NCBI GenBank assembly: GCA_951813295.1
Contig: CATOTI010000001.1
Span: forward strand, 62,001 to 126,000
Length of the DNA stretch: 64,000 nt
Reading direction: 5' to 3'
Origin: an uncultured Pseudomonadales bacterium
GTDB taxonomy: Bacteria; Pseudomonadota; Gammaproteobacteria; Pseudomonadales; Azotimanducaceae
Part shown: positions 44,802 through 52,752 of the stretch, piece after piece
How the letters are laid out: the number at the start of each line of letters is the position of its first letter
How positions within the stretch are numbered: the stretch's first letter is position 1
Made by a program: the position numbers and the translations under genes
Notes under the pieces: generated by a model
Database searches by the model: none
Told to the model about the DNA's origin: nothing
Seen by the model: only the letters and a program-made list of their open reading frames with translations

Positions 44802-45751
44802 GGCTCGTCGGCCTCCCGCCGATAGGCGAAAGCCTGTGCGAAACGCCATTCGAGATAGTCGCCGCACGTAATGGGTTCGGCCGCGCTTCCCGTGCCCACA
44901 TCACGGCCGTCGATCACCGTTTCCGGGTTCGGATCGAACGCGAGAACCAGTGACAGGCGATCGCCGGTGGAGGGGCTCACGACACGATGTGGGGCGGAGC
45001 GAAAAGCGCCGTTCGTCCAACGCGCGAGCAGGTCGCCGACGTTGACGATCAATGTGCCTGCGATTGGCGGTGCGTCGAGCCATTGACCACCCGGCCCTTC
45101 GATCTGAAGCCCGCCGACGTCGTCCTGGCACAAGATCGTCAGTACGCCGAAGTCGGTATGTGGTCCGACACCGAAGCGAGCGTCATCGGTGCCCGCGTGA
45201 CGCACGTAGTGGACATACGAAGCACGGCTCAAAGGCTTGTCGACATGCTTCAGGAAGAAATCGGGGTCGAGGTCCAACGAGGTGGCGATACCGCGCAACA
45301 GACAGATTGCGAGTCGCTCGGCGCTATCGAACCAGGCCATGGCGTGGCGGCGAAAGTCGACGAGTTCGGGCCACCGGTTCGGCCCGCGTAAGGAATGATC
45401 CGACGAGGCGGCGTCGGTAATCGAGCGACCCCAGATGAAGCTCTCTTTACGGTCGGCCGGAACGTCGTCGGCCATCTTCGCCTCGCCAGTGCGGAGCCAA
45501 CCCCGGTGGTGTCGAGAGACTTGTACCTTCGCCTTCGTCCCCTCGGGGGACGCGAAAAACGTCACCGCGCTCGAACGCGCGGCTTCGATGATCGTGTCGT
45601 CTATGCCGTGGTTCTCGATATAGATGAAGCCGGGATCCTGGCTCGCCTCGCGCAATGCATTCGACGTTTCTCGACAGACTTCGCCGCGTACGAGCGCCGC
45701 GACGTCGACGACGGGAATGGCGACTTGCGCTTGATGGCTCGTGAGGCTCAT
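44798..45751 (-). CDS. 2-oxoglutarate/Fe(II)-dependent oxygenase, isopenicillin-N-synthase family
   Basis: 317 residues. IPVVDVAAL and GFIYIENHGI open the family's N-terminal DIOX_N region. The iron ligands are His198 and Asp200 (GPHTDFGVLTIL) and His255 (APHRVVSP), with the co-substrate RxS at Arg265/Ser267. The fold and motifs are complete, so activity is expected: hydroxylation, desaturation or ring formation on a small molecule. It overlaps the CMD-family gene upstream and the M29-like gene downstream by ATGA, giving a tight three-gene operon. Confidence 0.9.
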   Translation of the reverse strand: MSLTSHQAQVAIPVVDVAALVRGEVCRETSNALREASQDPGFIYIENHGIDDTIIEAARSSAVTFFASPEGTKAKVQVSRHHRGWLRTGEAKMADDVPADRKESFIWGRSITDAASSDHSLRGPNRWPELVDFRRHAMAWFDSAERLAICLLRGIATSLDLDPDFFLKHVDKPLSRASYVHYVRHAGTDDARFGVGPHTDFGVLTILCQDDVGGLQIEGPGGQWLDAPPIAGTLIVNVGDLLARWTNGAFRSAPHRVVSPSTGDRLSLVLAFDPNPETVIDGRDVGTGSAAEPITCGDYLEWRFAQAFAYRREADEP

Positions 45752-46335
45752 TCGTCGTCGGCGGAGTAGTAGCCGATGACGTCGTCTTCCGTCGTGACAC
45801 CCAAACCATTGAGGCTGCGATTGACGTAGTTGAAGTAGCAGACGATCTGATTGACCTCGAGGATCTCGCCGTCGTCATAGCCGGCGGCGCGCATCGTTTC
45901 GATGTCCGCTTGTGCGACGGATGCGGGGCTGAGGGTGAGCATCTGGGCGTAGTCGAAGAGCGCGCATTCGCTTGCTTCGAACGCGTCACTCGGCCGACGT
46001 GCCTCGAATGCTCGTTCGATGCGATCGGCCTTCGGGTCGTCATCGATCAGGTGGCGGGCGTTTGCCCAGTGATTCGCCAAAGAGTAGCCGCACTCGTTCA
46101 GGATCGAGACCCACGACGCGATACATTCCTGCAGCCACGCGGGCAGCGTATTGGCATCGTCGTGGAGAACCGCGCGGTACAGCACGACGTGACCGACGAG
46201 CGTCGAAGGTCGTAGCGAGTGCACCCGCATGACGTTGTCGACCGTTCCATGTGGTGTCCGTGCGAGGGCGAGCGCTTCGCGAAGCTCATCGTTTGCATTC
46301 GTGTCGTCGACCATTTCGATCCAGGCCGCGGCCAT
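45748..46335 (-). CDS. Carboxymuconolactone decarboxylase/AhpD-like protein
   Basis: 195 residues, all-helical CMD fold of the peroxidase-related type. The active-site region is ILNECGYSLANHWANA: the usual CxxC has become CxxS while the following His remains, so classic disulfide peroxidase chemistry may be lost. LSPASVAQADIETMRAAGYDD matches the family's second half. CAGGAGTA lies before ATG 46335. First gene of the operon with the 2OG oxygenase and M29-like enzymes; probably detoxification or a catalytic step in the same pathway. Confidence 0.82.
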   Translation of the reverse strand: MAAAWIEMVDDTNANDELREALALARTPHGTVDNVMRVHSLRPSTLVGHVVLYRAVLHDDANTLPAWLQECIASWVSILNECGYSLANHWANARHLIDDDPKADRIERAFEARRPSDAFEASECALFDYAQMLTLSPASVAQADIETMRAAGYDDGEILEVNQIVCYFNYVNRSLNGLGVTTEDDVIGYYSADDE

Positions 46336-46456
46336 CTGATTACTCCTGCTGTAGTCACGCAGCGCCCATCGGGATCTAGCTCGGACGCCGTCCGAGCAAG
46401 AATAGCTCGCGCGCGATCAGAGCCGCGCGGTGGTCAACGGTCGGCGCCAATTTTCC

Positions 46457-47437
46457 TCAGCGGCACCTCTTGCGAATCGACGCGGCGTCGTTGCGAGCCG
46501 CGATGCGATAGAAACCTTCGAGGTAGCGTCGCATCTTCTTGTAGGTCTTCGTTTGGAGGCCGTCGATGCCATCGAGTGCTGCGAAGACTTCGTCGCGCGC
46601 TGCCATGACGTTGCCGAGCGCCTCGTTCCAGACCGCGTCGCTCGTGCAGAAACCCCGGAAGCGCCGGTCGCGGACGTCTCGGATGCCGAGTTCGGGGTTT
46701 CCTGCCGCATAGGCGACGTTGACGATGCCAGCGCGGTCGAAATCGTAGGGCACGCTGTAGATCCGACCGTCGATCGCGACGGGGCTCGAGTTGTGGCAGC
46801 AGTCGTCACCTGCAGGACCCGATATAAAGGAGAAATCGGTATTGCCGATCGCGTAGTGGAACAGCGAGGCGAGCGTCATGTGGTGCGCGTCCAACTCCCG
46901 CGAGGCGAATCTCTCGGTCAATAGCTGCCCCCCGATCCGCGCGACGAGTGCGTCTTTCGATTCGATGACGAAGGCGTGGTGGGAACTCGACTGTCTGCCG
47001 TCGATATAGGTGATGTGCAGGCGGCGTACCCGGAAGCTCTTGTCGGTCAGGAGGTTCAATAGTCGATAGGCGAAGTACTCTTCCATCACGTTGGCGTTGG
47101 CTTCTAGACCCACCTCGCAATGGGTGACGAGTTTGAGCTTGTCCTGCCCATCGAACGGCGCACCCGATACCAGATCTTTGTCGAAGTTCAGGCGTAGCGG
47201 CGGAAAACGGCAGTTCGCCCGACGGAAGTTGCCGCGGGGTCGAACTTTGACGGGCACTTGCACGCTATCGACGGAAAGAACGAAATCACGCTCTTCGGCG
47301 GGATCGGACTTGTCTCGGAAGGTCTGTCTGACCGGACCTTCCAATGCGACGGTCAGCGGATCCGAGGACTCGAAAAGCCCCGCTGCAGTGGCGGGGACCG
47401 CCAGGATCGAGATGAGAAACGCGATTCGGCATCGCAT
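46457..47437 (-). CDS. Exported protein with possible CotH/HipA-like kinase fold
   Basis: 326 residues. A signal peptide (about 1-19, ending ATAAG) is followed by a beta-rich region with VRPRGNFRRANCRFPPLRLNF. Then come KLKLVTHC, MEEYFAYRLLNLLTDKSFRVR, AIGNTDFSF, a HNSSP loop and SVPYDFDRAG. The order Lys ... GNTDxS ... HN ... DFD resembles the catalytic Lys, Asp-Asn and metal-binding Asp of secreted CotH-type kinases. I have not seen a named family for it. Six cysteines suggest disulfides. ATG 47437 is used because the signal peptide begins there. Confidence 0.6.
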   Translation of the reverse strand: MRCRIAFLISILAVPATAAGLFESSDPLTVALEGPVRQTFRDKSDPAEERDFVLSVDSVQVPVKVRPRGNFRRANCRFPPLRLNFDKDLVSGAPFDGQDKLKLVTHCEVGLEANANVMEEYFAYRLLNLLTDKSFRVRRLHITYIDGRQSSSHHAFVIESKDALVARIGGQLLTERFASRELDAHHMTLASLFHYAIGNTDFSFISGPAGDDCCHNSSPVAIDGRIYSVPYDFDRAGIVNVAYAAGNPELGIRDVRDRRFRGFCTSDAVWNEALGNVMAARDEVFAALDGIDGLQTKTYKKMRRYLEGFYRIAARNDAASIRKRCR

Positions 47438-47530
47438 CCTGGAGATTGCTCGGTGGCTTTTCCGACCCACGAAGCGTAGCAAGACGATGGCAGGCTGTTG
47501 GCGTCGGGTCCCGGACGCGCTCGAGGGCGG

Positions 47531-47890
47531 TTAAGCCGACGTCATGTAGTACTTCTTGAGCCGTTCGGTGATGTGCCAGATCATCTTCGAGCCTTTCGGT
47601 ACGAACACCACCTCGCCGGGACCGAACGATTCCGCGACCCCGTCGGCGTTGGTCATGGTGAGCGCGCCCGAGATGATCGTCATCATCTCGTTGACGGGGT
47701 AGTTGTCGATCTCGAGCTTGCAGGGCGCGCACTCCCAGACACCCGAGGCAACGGAGCCGTCGTCTGCGTCGTAGAACCGCACAGTGGTCTCTTCGCTGTC
47801 GTCCGATGTGAAACAGGCTTTGGGAATCAGCCTCGAGGTTTTTTTCTCGCCGACTGGGTCAGGGAGGATTTTGAACGTGCTGGCAGCCAT
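47531..47890 (-). CDS. Cupin-domain protein (DUF861/cupin_3-like)
   Basis: 119 residues, a single cupin barrel: SGVWECAPCKLEIDNYPVNEMMTIISGALTMTNADG then FGPGEVVFVPKGSKMIWHITERLKKYY. This pattern (W-E-C, E-M-x-x-I-x-G, PKG, W-x) is that of the (S)-ureidoglycine aminohydrolase-like cupin_3 group. The metal ligands are partial, so catalysis is not certain. It is 37 bases upstream of the DUF1330 gene on the same strand, reading away from the signal-peptide-bearing gene at 46457. Confidence 0.82.
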   Translation of the reverse strand: MAASTFKILPDPVGEKKTSRLIPKACFTSDDSEETTVRFYDADDGSVASGVWECAPCKLEIDNYPVNEMMTIISGALTMTNADGVAESFGPGEVVFVPKGSKMIWHITERLKKYYMTSA

Positions 47891-47927
47891 TGATATCCGT
47901 TGGTAATGGGTTGTCGTCGGGGTCAGA

Positions 47928-48725
47928 TCACGGGCGTGTCGGGAAAGCCCAGGTTAAATCGAGTCCGTGCTGGCGGTCGACGTTCGCTTTTCGCCAGGTC
48001 TCCGTCGCCACCATCCCCTGCAGGGCTTCCAACGACGGGTAGCGGACGAGGTAGAAGTCCTCCCACGTCTCGTCGGAAACGACCGGCAGCGCCGCATCGA
48101 GAACGATCACCGGTGCTCCGCCGCGTTCGAGCACCATGGGCAAGACGACGTTGCCGTACTTTTCGTACTCCTCGCGCCCGCCGTCGCGTTTGAAGCGTAG
48201 GAGATTGACGACAAAGATCTCGGACCCGCCTTGCGTCGCCACGGTCCCGATTGGCGGGCCACCTTCTCGTTGGCGAAAGGCATAAACCATGGTGCGCGCG
48301 AGGCCGGCGGCGCGGTCGGCGAGGCCGGCTTGGTATTCGGGATCGGTCACCATGCTCATGAACGCGGACGGCGAGGGGTAGTAAACCAGGATGACTTCGT
48401 CCCAATGCCCGGCGCCCGGGGTGTCGGCGAGCGGTACGCCACGGTAGAGAACCTTTGCGCCCCGCTTTATGAGGTGCGGCGCCGTGTTTGCACCGTACTT
48501 GGCGTACGTTTCGCCACCGTCGCTGAATTCCAGCAGATTCAACATGACGAACGGCTCGTCCGGCATCTGGGCCAATGCCGCAATCGTTGCGGGTTCGGGC
48601 GATAGGTTCGCGTTCCTCTCGAGGTCGGTTGCCGTGGTGTCGTGTTCGGTCGCGGCGTGTGCTCCGAAACTGGTGCAAGCCACGAGAAAAGCTGCCGCTA
48701 CCACGATGTACCGCTGAACGATCAT
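47928..48725 (-). CDS. Exported protein with duplicated DUF1330-like domain
   Basis: 265 residues. A signal peptide (about 1-24, ending GAHAA) is followed by two ferredoxin-like alpha/beta-barrel halves, each with the DUF1330 pattern: FVMLNLLEFSDGGETYAKYG and YYPSPSAFMSMVTDPEYQAG, then IFVVNLLRFKRDGGREEYEKYG and RYPSLEALQGMVATETWRKAN. It is a dimer-like tandem fusion of a normally single domain. GGGAGGGATAC before ATG 48725 is a strong ribosome site. Periplasmic; function unknown. Divergent from the sulfatase fusion gene. Confidence 0.82.
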   Translation of the reverse strand: MIVQRYIVVAAAFLVACTSFGAHAATEHDTTATDLERNANLSPEPATIAALAQMPDEPFVMLNLLEFSDGGETYAKYGANTAPHLIKRGAKVLYRGVPLADTPGAGHWDEVILVYYPSPSAFMSMVTDPEYQAGLADRAAGLARTMVYAFRQREGGPPIGTVATQGGSEIFVVNLLRFKRDGGREEYEKYGNVVLPMVLERGGAPVIVLDAALPVVSDETWEDFYLVRYPSLEALQGMVATETWRKANVDRQHGLDLTWAFPTRP

Positions 48726-48756
48726 GTATCCCTCCCGCCATTGATATGGCGTGCAG

Positions 48757-48771
48757 TAATGCGTTGCATTA
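48757..48771. promoter_or_regulatory. Palindromic site TAATGC-GTT-GCATTA
   Basis: Perfect 6-bp arms separated by three bases, in the 93-base divergent region between the DUF1330 and sulfatase-fusion genes. It is AT-rich relative to its surroundings. It is a plausible repressor or activator site for one or both genes. Confidence 0.45.
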
Positions 48772-48774
48772 AAA

Positions 48775-48796
48775 GATACCTGCAATAGTATCCTGC
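48775..48796. promoter_or_regulatory. Second inverted repeat GATAC - eight bases - GTATC
   Basis: GATAC at 48775-48779 and GTATC at 48788-48792 frame eight bases, next to the palindrome at 48757. On the opposite strand it contains AGGATACTA, also present upstream of the P450 gene. The two adjacent symmetric sites suggest a regulated divergent promoter. Confidence 0.4.
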
Positions 48797-48818
48797 GGGG
48801 AAAGGTGCGGGGGCGCTG

Positions 48819-50597
48819 ATGAAGATAGTGAAGTGGATTGGCGGGGTGCTGGCGGTCTACGTCGTGTTCGTCATTGCGTTCGACGGGGTTTTCCTCGGCT
48901 ACTTCCAGCCCCAGCTCGAAGCGACCGGCATTCCCATGCTCGTGCTGACGACGACGGACGATTCGGGTGAAGCAGGCGATCGCATGCTGGCGCGGATCGA
49001 GATGGGGGACGAGCTGTATGTATCGGCTCACCATTGGCCACGGGGTTGGTATCACAAAGCCCTCGCGCGTCCGGACGTGCGCGTTGAGATCGATGGCGAA
49101 ATCGCGGATTACCGTGCCGTTCGCATCGAAGGGGAGGAGTTCGAGCAAGTTGCGACCGCGTTCCCTCTCGGATTCGTGACGCGTTTCCTGATGGGGTTTC
49201 CGCCGCCGCGTGACATCCTTCGCCTCGATGCGGTCGCGCCTTGGGCGAATACGCTCGAACGAAGGCCGAACGTCCTACTGATCGTGGCCGATGATCTCGG
49301 GTATGCGGATGTCGGGTTCCAGGGCGTCAAGGACATCCCGACACCGAGCCTGGATGCGTTGGCGGCAAGCGGCGTTCGGGTTACGAACGGCTACGTGTCG
49401 AGTACCTGGTGCAGCCCGACGCGCGCCGGCTTGCTGACCGGCAAGCATCAGGAGCGATTCGGTGAAGGTGGGCACGAAACGGCTCCCGGTCAGGCGATGT
49501 CTCTCGCGGAGACGACCTTGGCGGAACACCTGCAAGCAGCGGGATACGTCACGGGCTTGGTCGGCAAATGGCACCTCGGGACCGAGCCCGAGTACCACCC
49601 GATGGAAAGAGGGTTCGATGAGTTCTTCGGCTTCTTGCGGGGCGCGCATACGTTCCTTCCCGAGGTTCCGATCATCATTTTCCCGGACGAGGAAGGGAAC
49701 GGCGTCGATTTCGGCGCGACCGAGGCGCGTGCGGGTCTCGACGGCCAGATTCAGCGCGGCCGGGCTTTCGTGCAGGAGGAGGCCCATCTGACTGATGCGT
49801 TTGGACGCGAGGCCGTTTCCTTCATCGAACGGCACGAGTCGGATCCGTTCTTTCTGTACCTGTCTTTCAACGCGCCGCACATGCCCATGCAGGCAACCGA
49901 TGAACTACTCGACAAGTTTGCGAGTACCGAAGATCCCGTGCGGCGCCTTTACAACGGCATGACGTTTGCGATCGACGAGGCGGTGGGCGCCGTGATGGCG
50001 CAATTGCGGCGTTCGAATCTGATCGACAACACGCTGATCTTTTTCATCAGCGACAACGGCGGTCCGACGGTGCTGACGTATGCCTACAACGCATCCAACA
50101 ACGCGCCGCTCAGGGGTTCGAAGGGCACGGCGCTCGAGGGCGGGATACGCGTGCCCTTCGTCGTGTCGTGGCCGAGCGTCGTTCCGGCTGGAATCACCTT
50201 CGATGAGCCGGTCGTGCAGCTCGATATCATCCCGACCGTGCTCGCTGCCGCCGGGCTCGAGCCGGCGCCGAACCTCGACGGCGTCGATATCCTTCCACAG
50301 CTCACGGGGATGAGCGCTGCCGCGCCGCACGATGCGCTTTACTGGCGTTCGTTCGGCCAGATGGCGGTGCGCCAGGGCGATTGGAAACTCGTCACCTACC
50401 CCACTCCGGTGGATACCGATGAGATGCCGCACGGCAATCCGCCTTACCGTGGGCCCTTGACGGAGCCGCGGCTCTACAACCTGCGCGACGACATCGGGGA
50501 AGAGAACAATCTGGCCGATTCGGAATCGGCGCGCGCGGCGGAACTGCTCGCGCTTTGGAATGCGTGGAACGCCGAGCTTCAGGCGGCTGCGAGATGA
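48819..50597 (+). CDS. Membrane-anchored fusion: flavin-reductase-like (DUF385-type) domain plus sulfatase, copy 2
   Basis: 592 residues. A membrane helix (about 5-27) is followed by a split-barrel domain (about 35-137): LVLTTTDDSG, ARIEMGDELYVSAHHWPRGWYHKALARPDVRVEIDG. This is the F420/FMN-binding nitroreductase/quinone-reductase (DUF385) pattern with its WYHKAL motif. Right after LRLDAVAPWA comes a complete type I sulfatase: NVLLIVADDLGYADVGFQG, CSPTR with Cys198 as formylglycine site, and SDNGG. The reductase-like part is usually a stand-alone anchored protein ending where the fusion begins here. It is 50 bases upstream of the MFS symporter gene and likely co-transcribed with it. Confidence 0.85.
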   Translation: MKIVKWIGGVLAVYVVFVIAFDGVFLGYFQPQLEATGIPMLVLTTTDDSGEAGDRMLARIEMGDELYVSAHHWPRGWYHKALARPDVRVEIDGEIADYRAVRIEGEEFEQVATAFPLGFVTRFLMGFPPPRDILRLDAVAPWANTLERRPNVLLIVADDLGYADVGFQGVKDIPTPSLDALAASGVRVTNGYVSSTWCSPTRAGLLTGKHQERFGEGGHETAPGQAMSLAETTLAEHLQAAGYVTGLVGKWHLGTEPEYHPMERGFDEFFGFLRGAHTFLPEVPIIIFPDEEGNGVDFGATEARAGLDGQIQRGRAFVQEEAHLTDAFGREAVSFIERHESDPFFLYLSFNAPHMPMQATDELLDKFASTEDPVRRLYNGMTFAIDEAVGAVMAQLRRSNLIDNTLIFFISDNGGPTVLTYAYNASNNAPLRGSKGTALEGGIRVPFVVSWPSVVPAGITFDEPVVQLDIIPTVLAAAGLEPAPNLDGVDILPQLTGMSAAAPHDALYWRSFGQMAVRQGDWKLVTYPTPVDTDEMPHGNPPYRGPLTEPRLYNLRDDIGEENNLADSESARAAELLALWNAWNAELQAAAR

Positions 50598-50647
50598 TTC
50601 GTTGGACGTTGGATATGGGCGCCGATCGATGAAGAAGGGCAGTGCTC

Positions 50648-52081
50648 GTGTCTGAAACCACGGGCGCCGAAGCACGGCGTTTCAGCCTGCCCTCGGTAAC
50701 GCCGGCGGCGACGGCCTGGATCTACGGCTCGCTGAGTTTCCCTATCGCGATGCTCGGCTATCCGTTGGGCGCGTACATCCCGCGACTCTATTCGACGGAA
50801 ATGGGCGTCAGCCTGACGATGATCGGCCTCGTGATCACCGTTGCAGCGATTTTCGACGCGATCACGGACCCCTTGATGGGTCATTTCAGCGACCGCTGGC
50901 GTACGCGTTGGGGAAGGCGGCGACCGTGGATGGTCATTGGCATTCCGATATGGCTCTTCGCCGTCTACATGTTGTTGAACCCGAGCATCGGCGTCACGGT
51001 CGTCTATCTCGCGTTCTTCTACATCTTCATGCGGGCGGCATCGACCGTGTTCGGTCTGCCGTATGCCGCGTGGGGTGTTGAACTCTCGAGTGAGTACCAC
51101 GCGCGCACCATGATCCAGTCGGCGCGGGAGAAATACGTTCTCGCCGGTTTGATCGCATCGGCTGCGATGGTGGCTTTGTCGGAGGAGATCTTCGGACGCG
51201 CCGACGCGAGTTTCGTGCTCGCGAATATCTCGCTGGTGGTCGTCGTCATGGTGCCGCTCGCGACGGCCCTGGTTCTCGTCAAGGTGCCCGAAGTCCCCGA
51301 CTTCAACGCGCCACGCGTGTCGTTCAAAGCCGGTATCAGCCGGATGTATCAGAACAAGCTCTTTTTTCGTCTGTTGATGATCGAGCTCCTGATCGCCGGT
51401 GGGGAGAACTTCCGCAACACGCTCTCGCTCTTGTTCCTGCAGGACTACGTCGGCATGGGCGGTATCGGTCGTGCGCTGATTCTCTATTTCGGCGCCGGTC
51501 TCCTGGCGATTCCGTTCTGGGATTTTCTGGCCAAACGATTCGGCAAACACGTCTCTCTCGCTTCGGCCATGGTGCTGGTCGGCGCGGTCTCGCTCGGCGT
51601 GCTGACGCAGGCGAACAACCCCGGTCCGCTGTTCTACCTGCTCTTTGCGCTCAAGGGTTTTTGCTTCGGCGCATTTGCCTATCTACCGCGTGCGATGCTC
51701 GCCGATGTGGTTGATCTCGATACGCTGCGTTCGGGTGCAGCGCGTCCGGCGAGCTATTTCGCGATCCTCGGGTTCGTCACGAAGTGCGCCGCGTCGTTCG
51801 GCGGATTGTCCTTGCCGATACTCGCTTTTGTCGGCTACTCGGCGGTGGCGGGCGCGTCGAACAGCGCCGACCAGCTTATGTGGTTGGGGGTGCTCTACGG
51901 GGTCGTCCCGACGGCGGTGTTCGTCTTTGCCTTCTATCTCTGCATTACCTGGCCACTGACGGACAAGCTGCACGCGAAGGTCGAACGAATCGTCGAGAAG
52001 CGCGTCGCGCGGCAGGTGGCGAAAGCGGAAAGAGCGGCCCGGGAACAGGAAGGCGGGTCGACACCGTCGGACCGGCCCTGA
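50648..52081 (+). CDS. MFS transporter, GPH/MelB-type sugar:cation symporter family
   Basis: 477 residues with 12 predicted helices. DAITDPLMGHFSDRWRTRWGRRRPWM after helix 2 is the hallmark of the glycoside-pentoside-hexuronide:cation symporters, with the Asp pair that binds the coupling cation. LPYAAWGVELSSEYHART is another conserved family segment. The tail after helix 12 is long and charged. GTG 50648 has AAGGG at good spacing; GTG 50642 is an alternative. It follows the sulfatase fusion, so uptake of a desulfated or sulfated glycoside is a reasonable inference. Confidence 0.88.
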   Translation: MSETTGAEARRFSLPSVTPAATAWIYGSLSFPIAMLGYPLGAYIPRLYSTEMGVSLTMIGLVITVAAIFDAITDPLMGHFSDRWRTRWGRRRPWMVIGIPIWLFAVYMLLNPSIGVTVVYLAFFYIFMRAASTVFGLPYAAWGVELSSEYHARTMIQSAREKYVLAGLIASAAMVALSEEIFGRADASFVLANISLVVVVMVPLATALVLVKVPEVPDFNAPRVSFKAGISRMYQNKLFFRLLMIELLIAGGENFRNTLSLLFLQDYVGMGGIGRALILYFGAGLLAIPFWDFLAKRFGKHVSLASAMVLVGAVSLGVLTQANNPGPLFYLLFALKGFCFGAFAYLPRAMLADVVDLDTLRSGAARPASYFAILGFVTKCAASFGGLSLPILAFVGYSAVAGASNSADQLMWLGVLYGVVPTAVFVFAFYLCITWPLTDKLHAKVERIVEKRVARQVAKAERAAREQEGGSTPSDRP

Positions 52082-52149
52082 TCTAACTGGCCGTGCGCTA
52101 AGGGTTTCCACGTGTTTGCCCAGGCGCGGCATCGGGCGAAACTCGCGGC

Positions 52150-52588
52150 ATGCGACAGGAACGAATTCTGGTCGCCGTCGACCTGACGACGGACGAGGGA
52201 CGAGGGACGCACGGTCATCGAGGCCACCGCGGCGCTCACCCGTGGCGGGGCCATGCTTCACGCGGTCACGGTGCTACCGCCGATCGCGCTGCCGTTGCGG
52301 CTTGAAGGCGTCGACGAGGAGACGATGGAACGTATTACCGCCGATGCGGCGGTCTATGCCGGCGAGCGCCTGCGTGAAATCACAGCGCCCTATGGCGTCG
52401 ATGCCGAATCGGTCTTCGTGCGTGCCGGCAAGCCAGCCGATGTGATCCTCGAGCTTGCTGACGAACTCGAGACCGACGTCATCGTGATTGGCAAACATGC
52501 ACGACGGGGCGAAGGGCGAACCCTCGGTTCGACAGCGGCCTCGATTCTGAACGGCGCCTCGCGCAGCGTGTTGGTGGTCAAGGTCTAG
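52150..52588 (+). pseudogene. Universal stress protein gene disrupted by a 7-bp duplication
   Basis: From ATG 52150 the frame reads MRQERILVAVDLTTDEG, a UspA start. The tandem repeat GACGAGG at 52192-52198 and 52199-52205 then shifts it by one base. Removing one copy restores DEGRTVIEATAALTRGG, joining the rest: AMLHAVTVLPP, ADVILELADELETDVIVIG, and the nucleotide-binding GxxGS-like GRTLGSTAASILNGASRSVLVVKV. The C-terminal part alone is open to 52588 and might be re-initiated at ATG 52253. One-domain UspA of about 145 residues before the damage. Confidence 0.85.
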
Positions 52589-52675
52589 CGTTCTCGGTCG
52601 GTGGATCTCGGATAGCCTTGATTCACGCGGTCGTTGGCAGAGCCGCATACCAGTCCTTTGTGGTCACGCCTCCCT

Positions 52676-52707
52676 ATAAACAAAAAGGGCGCCTGTCGGC
52701 GCCCTTT
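52676..52707 (-). terminator. Intrinsic terminator of the TonB-dependent receptor gene
   Basis: A perfect stem of AAAGGGCGCC and GGCGCCCTTT (52684-52693 and 52698-52707) with a four-base loop. On the minus strand it is followed by TTTTTGTTT. It lies 46 bases after the receptor's stop codon. A textbook rho-independent terminator for that gene; on the plus strand, facing the UspA remnant, the T-run is short. Confidence 0.9.
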
Positions 52708-52752
52708 CTCGAAGTCTGGTGGCGTCGCGGTAACGGCGCCTTTCGGATTGCC

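Noticed and set aside
52253-52588. Intact short UspA starting at an internal ATG
   Set aside because: The first strand and ATP-site start (ILVAVDLT) lie upstream in another frame, and the 7-bp duplication explains the break.
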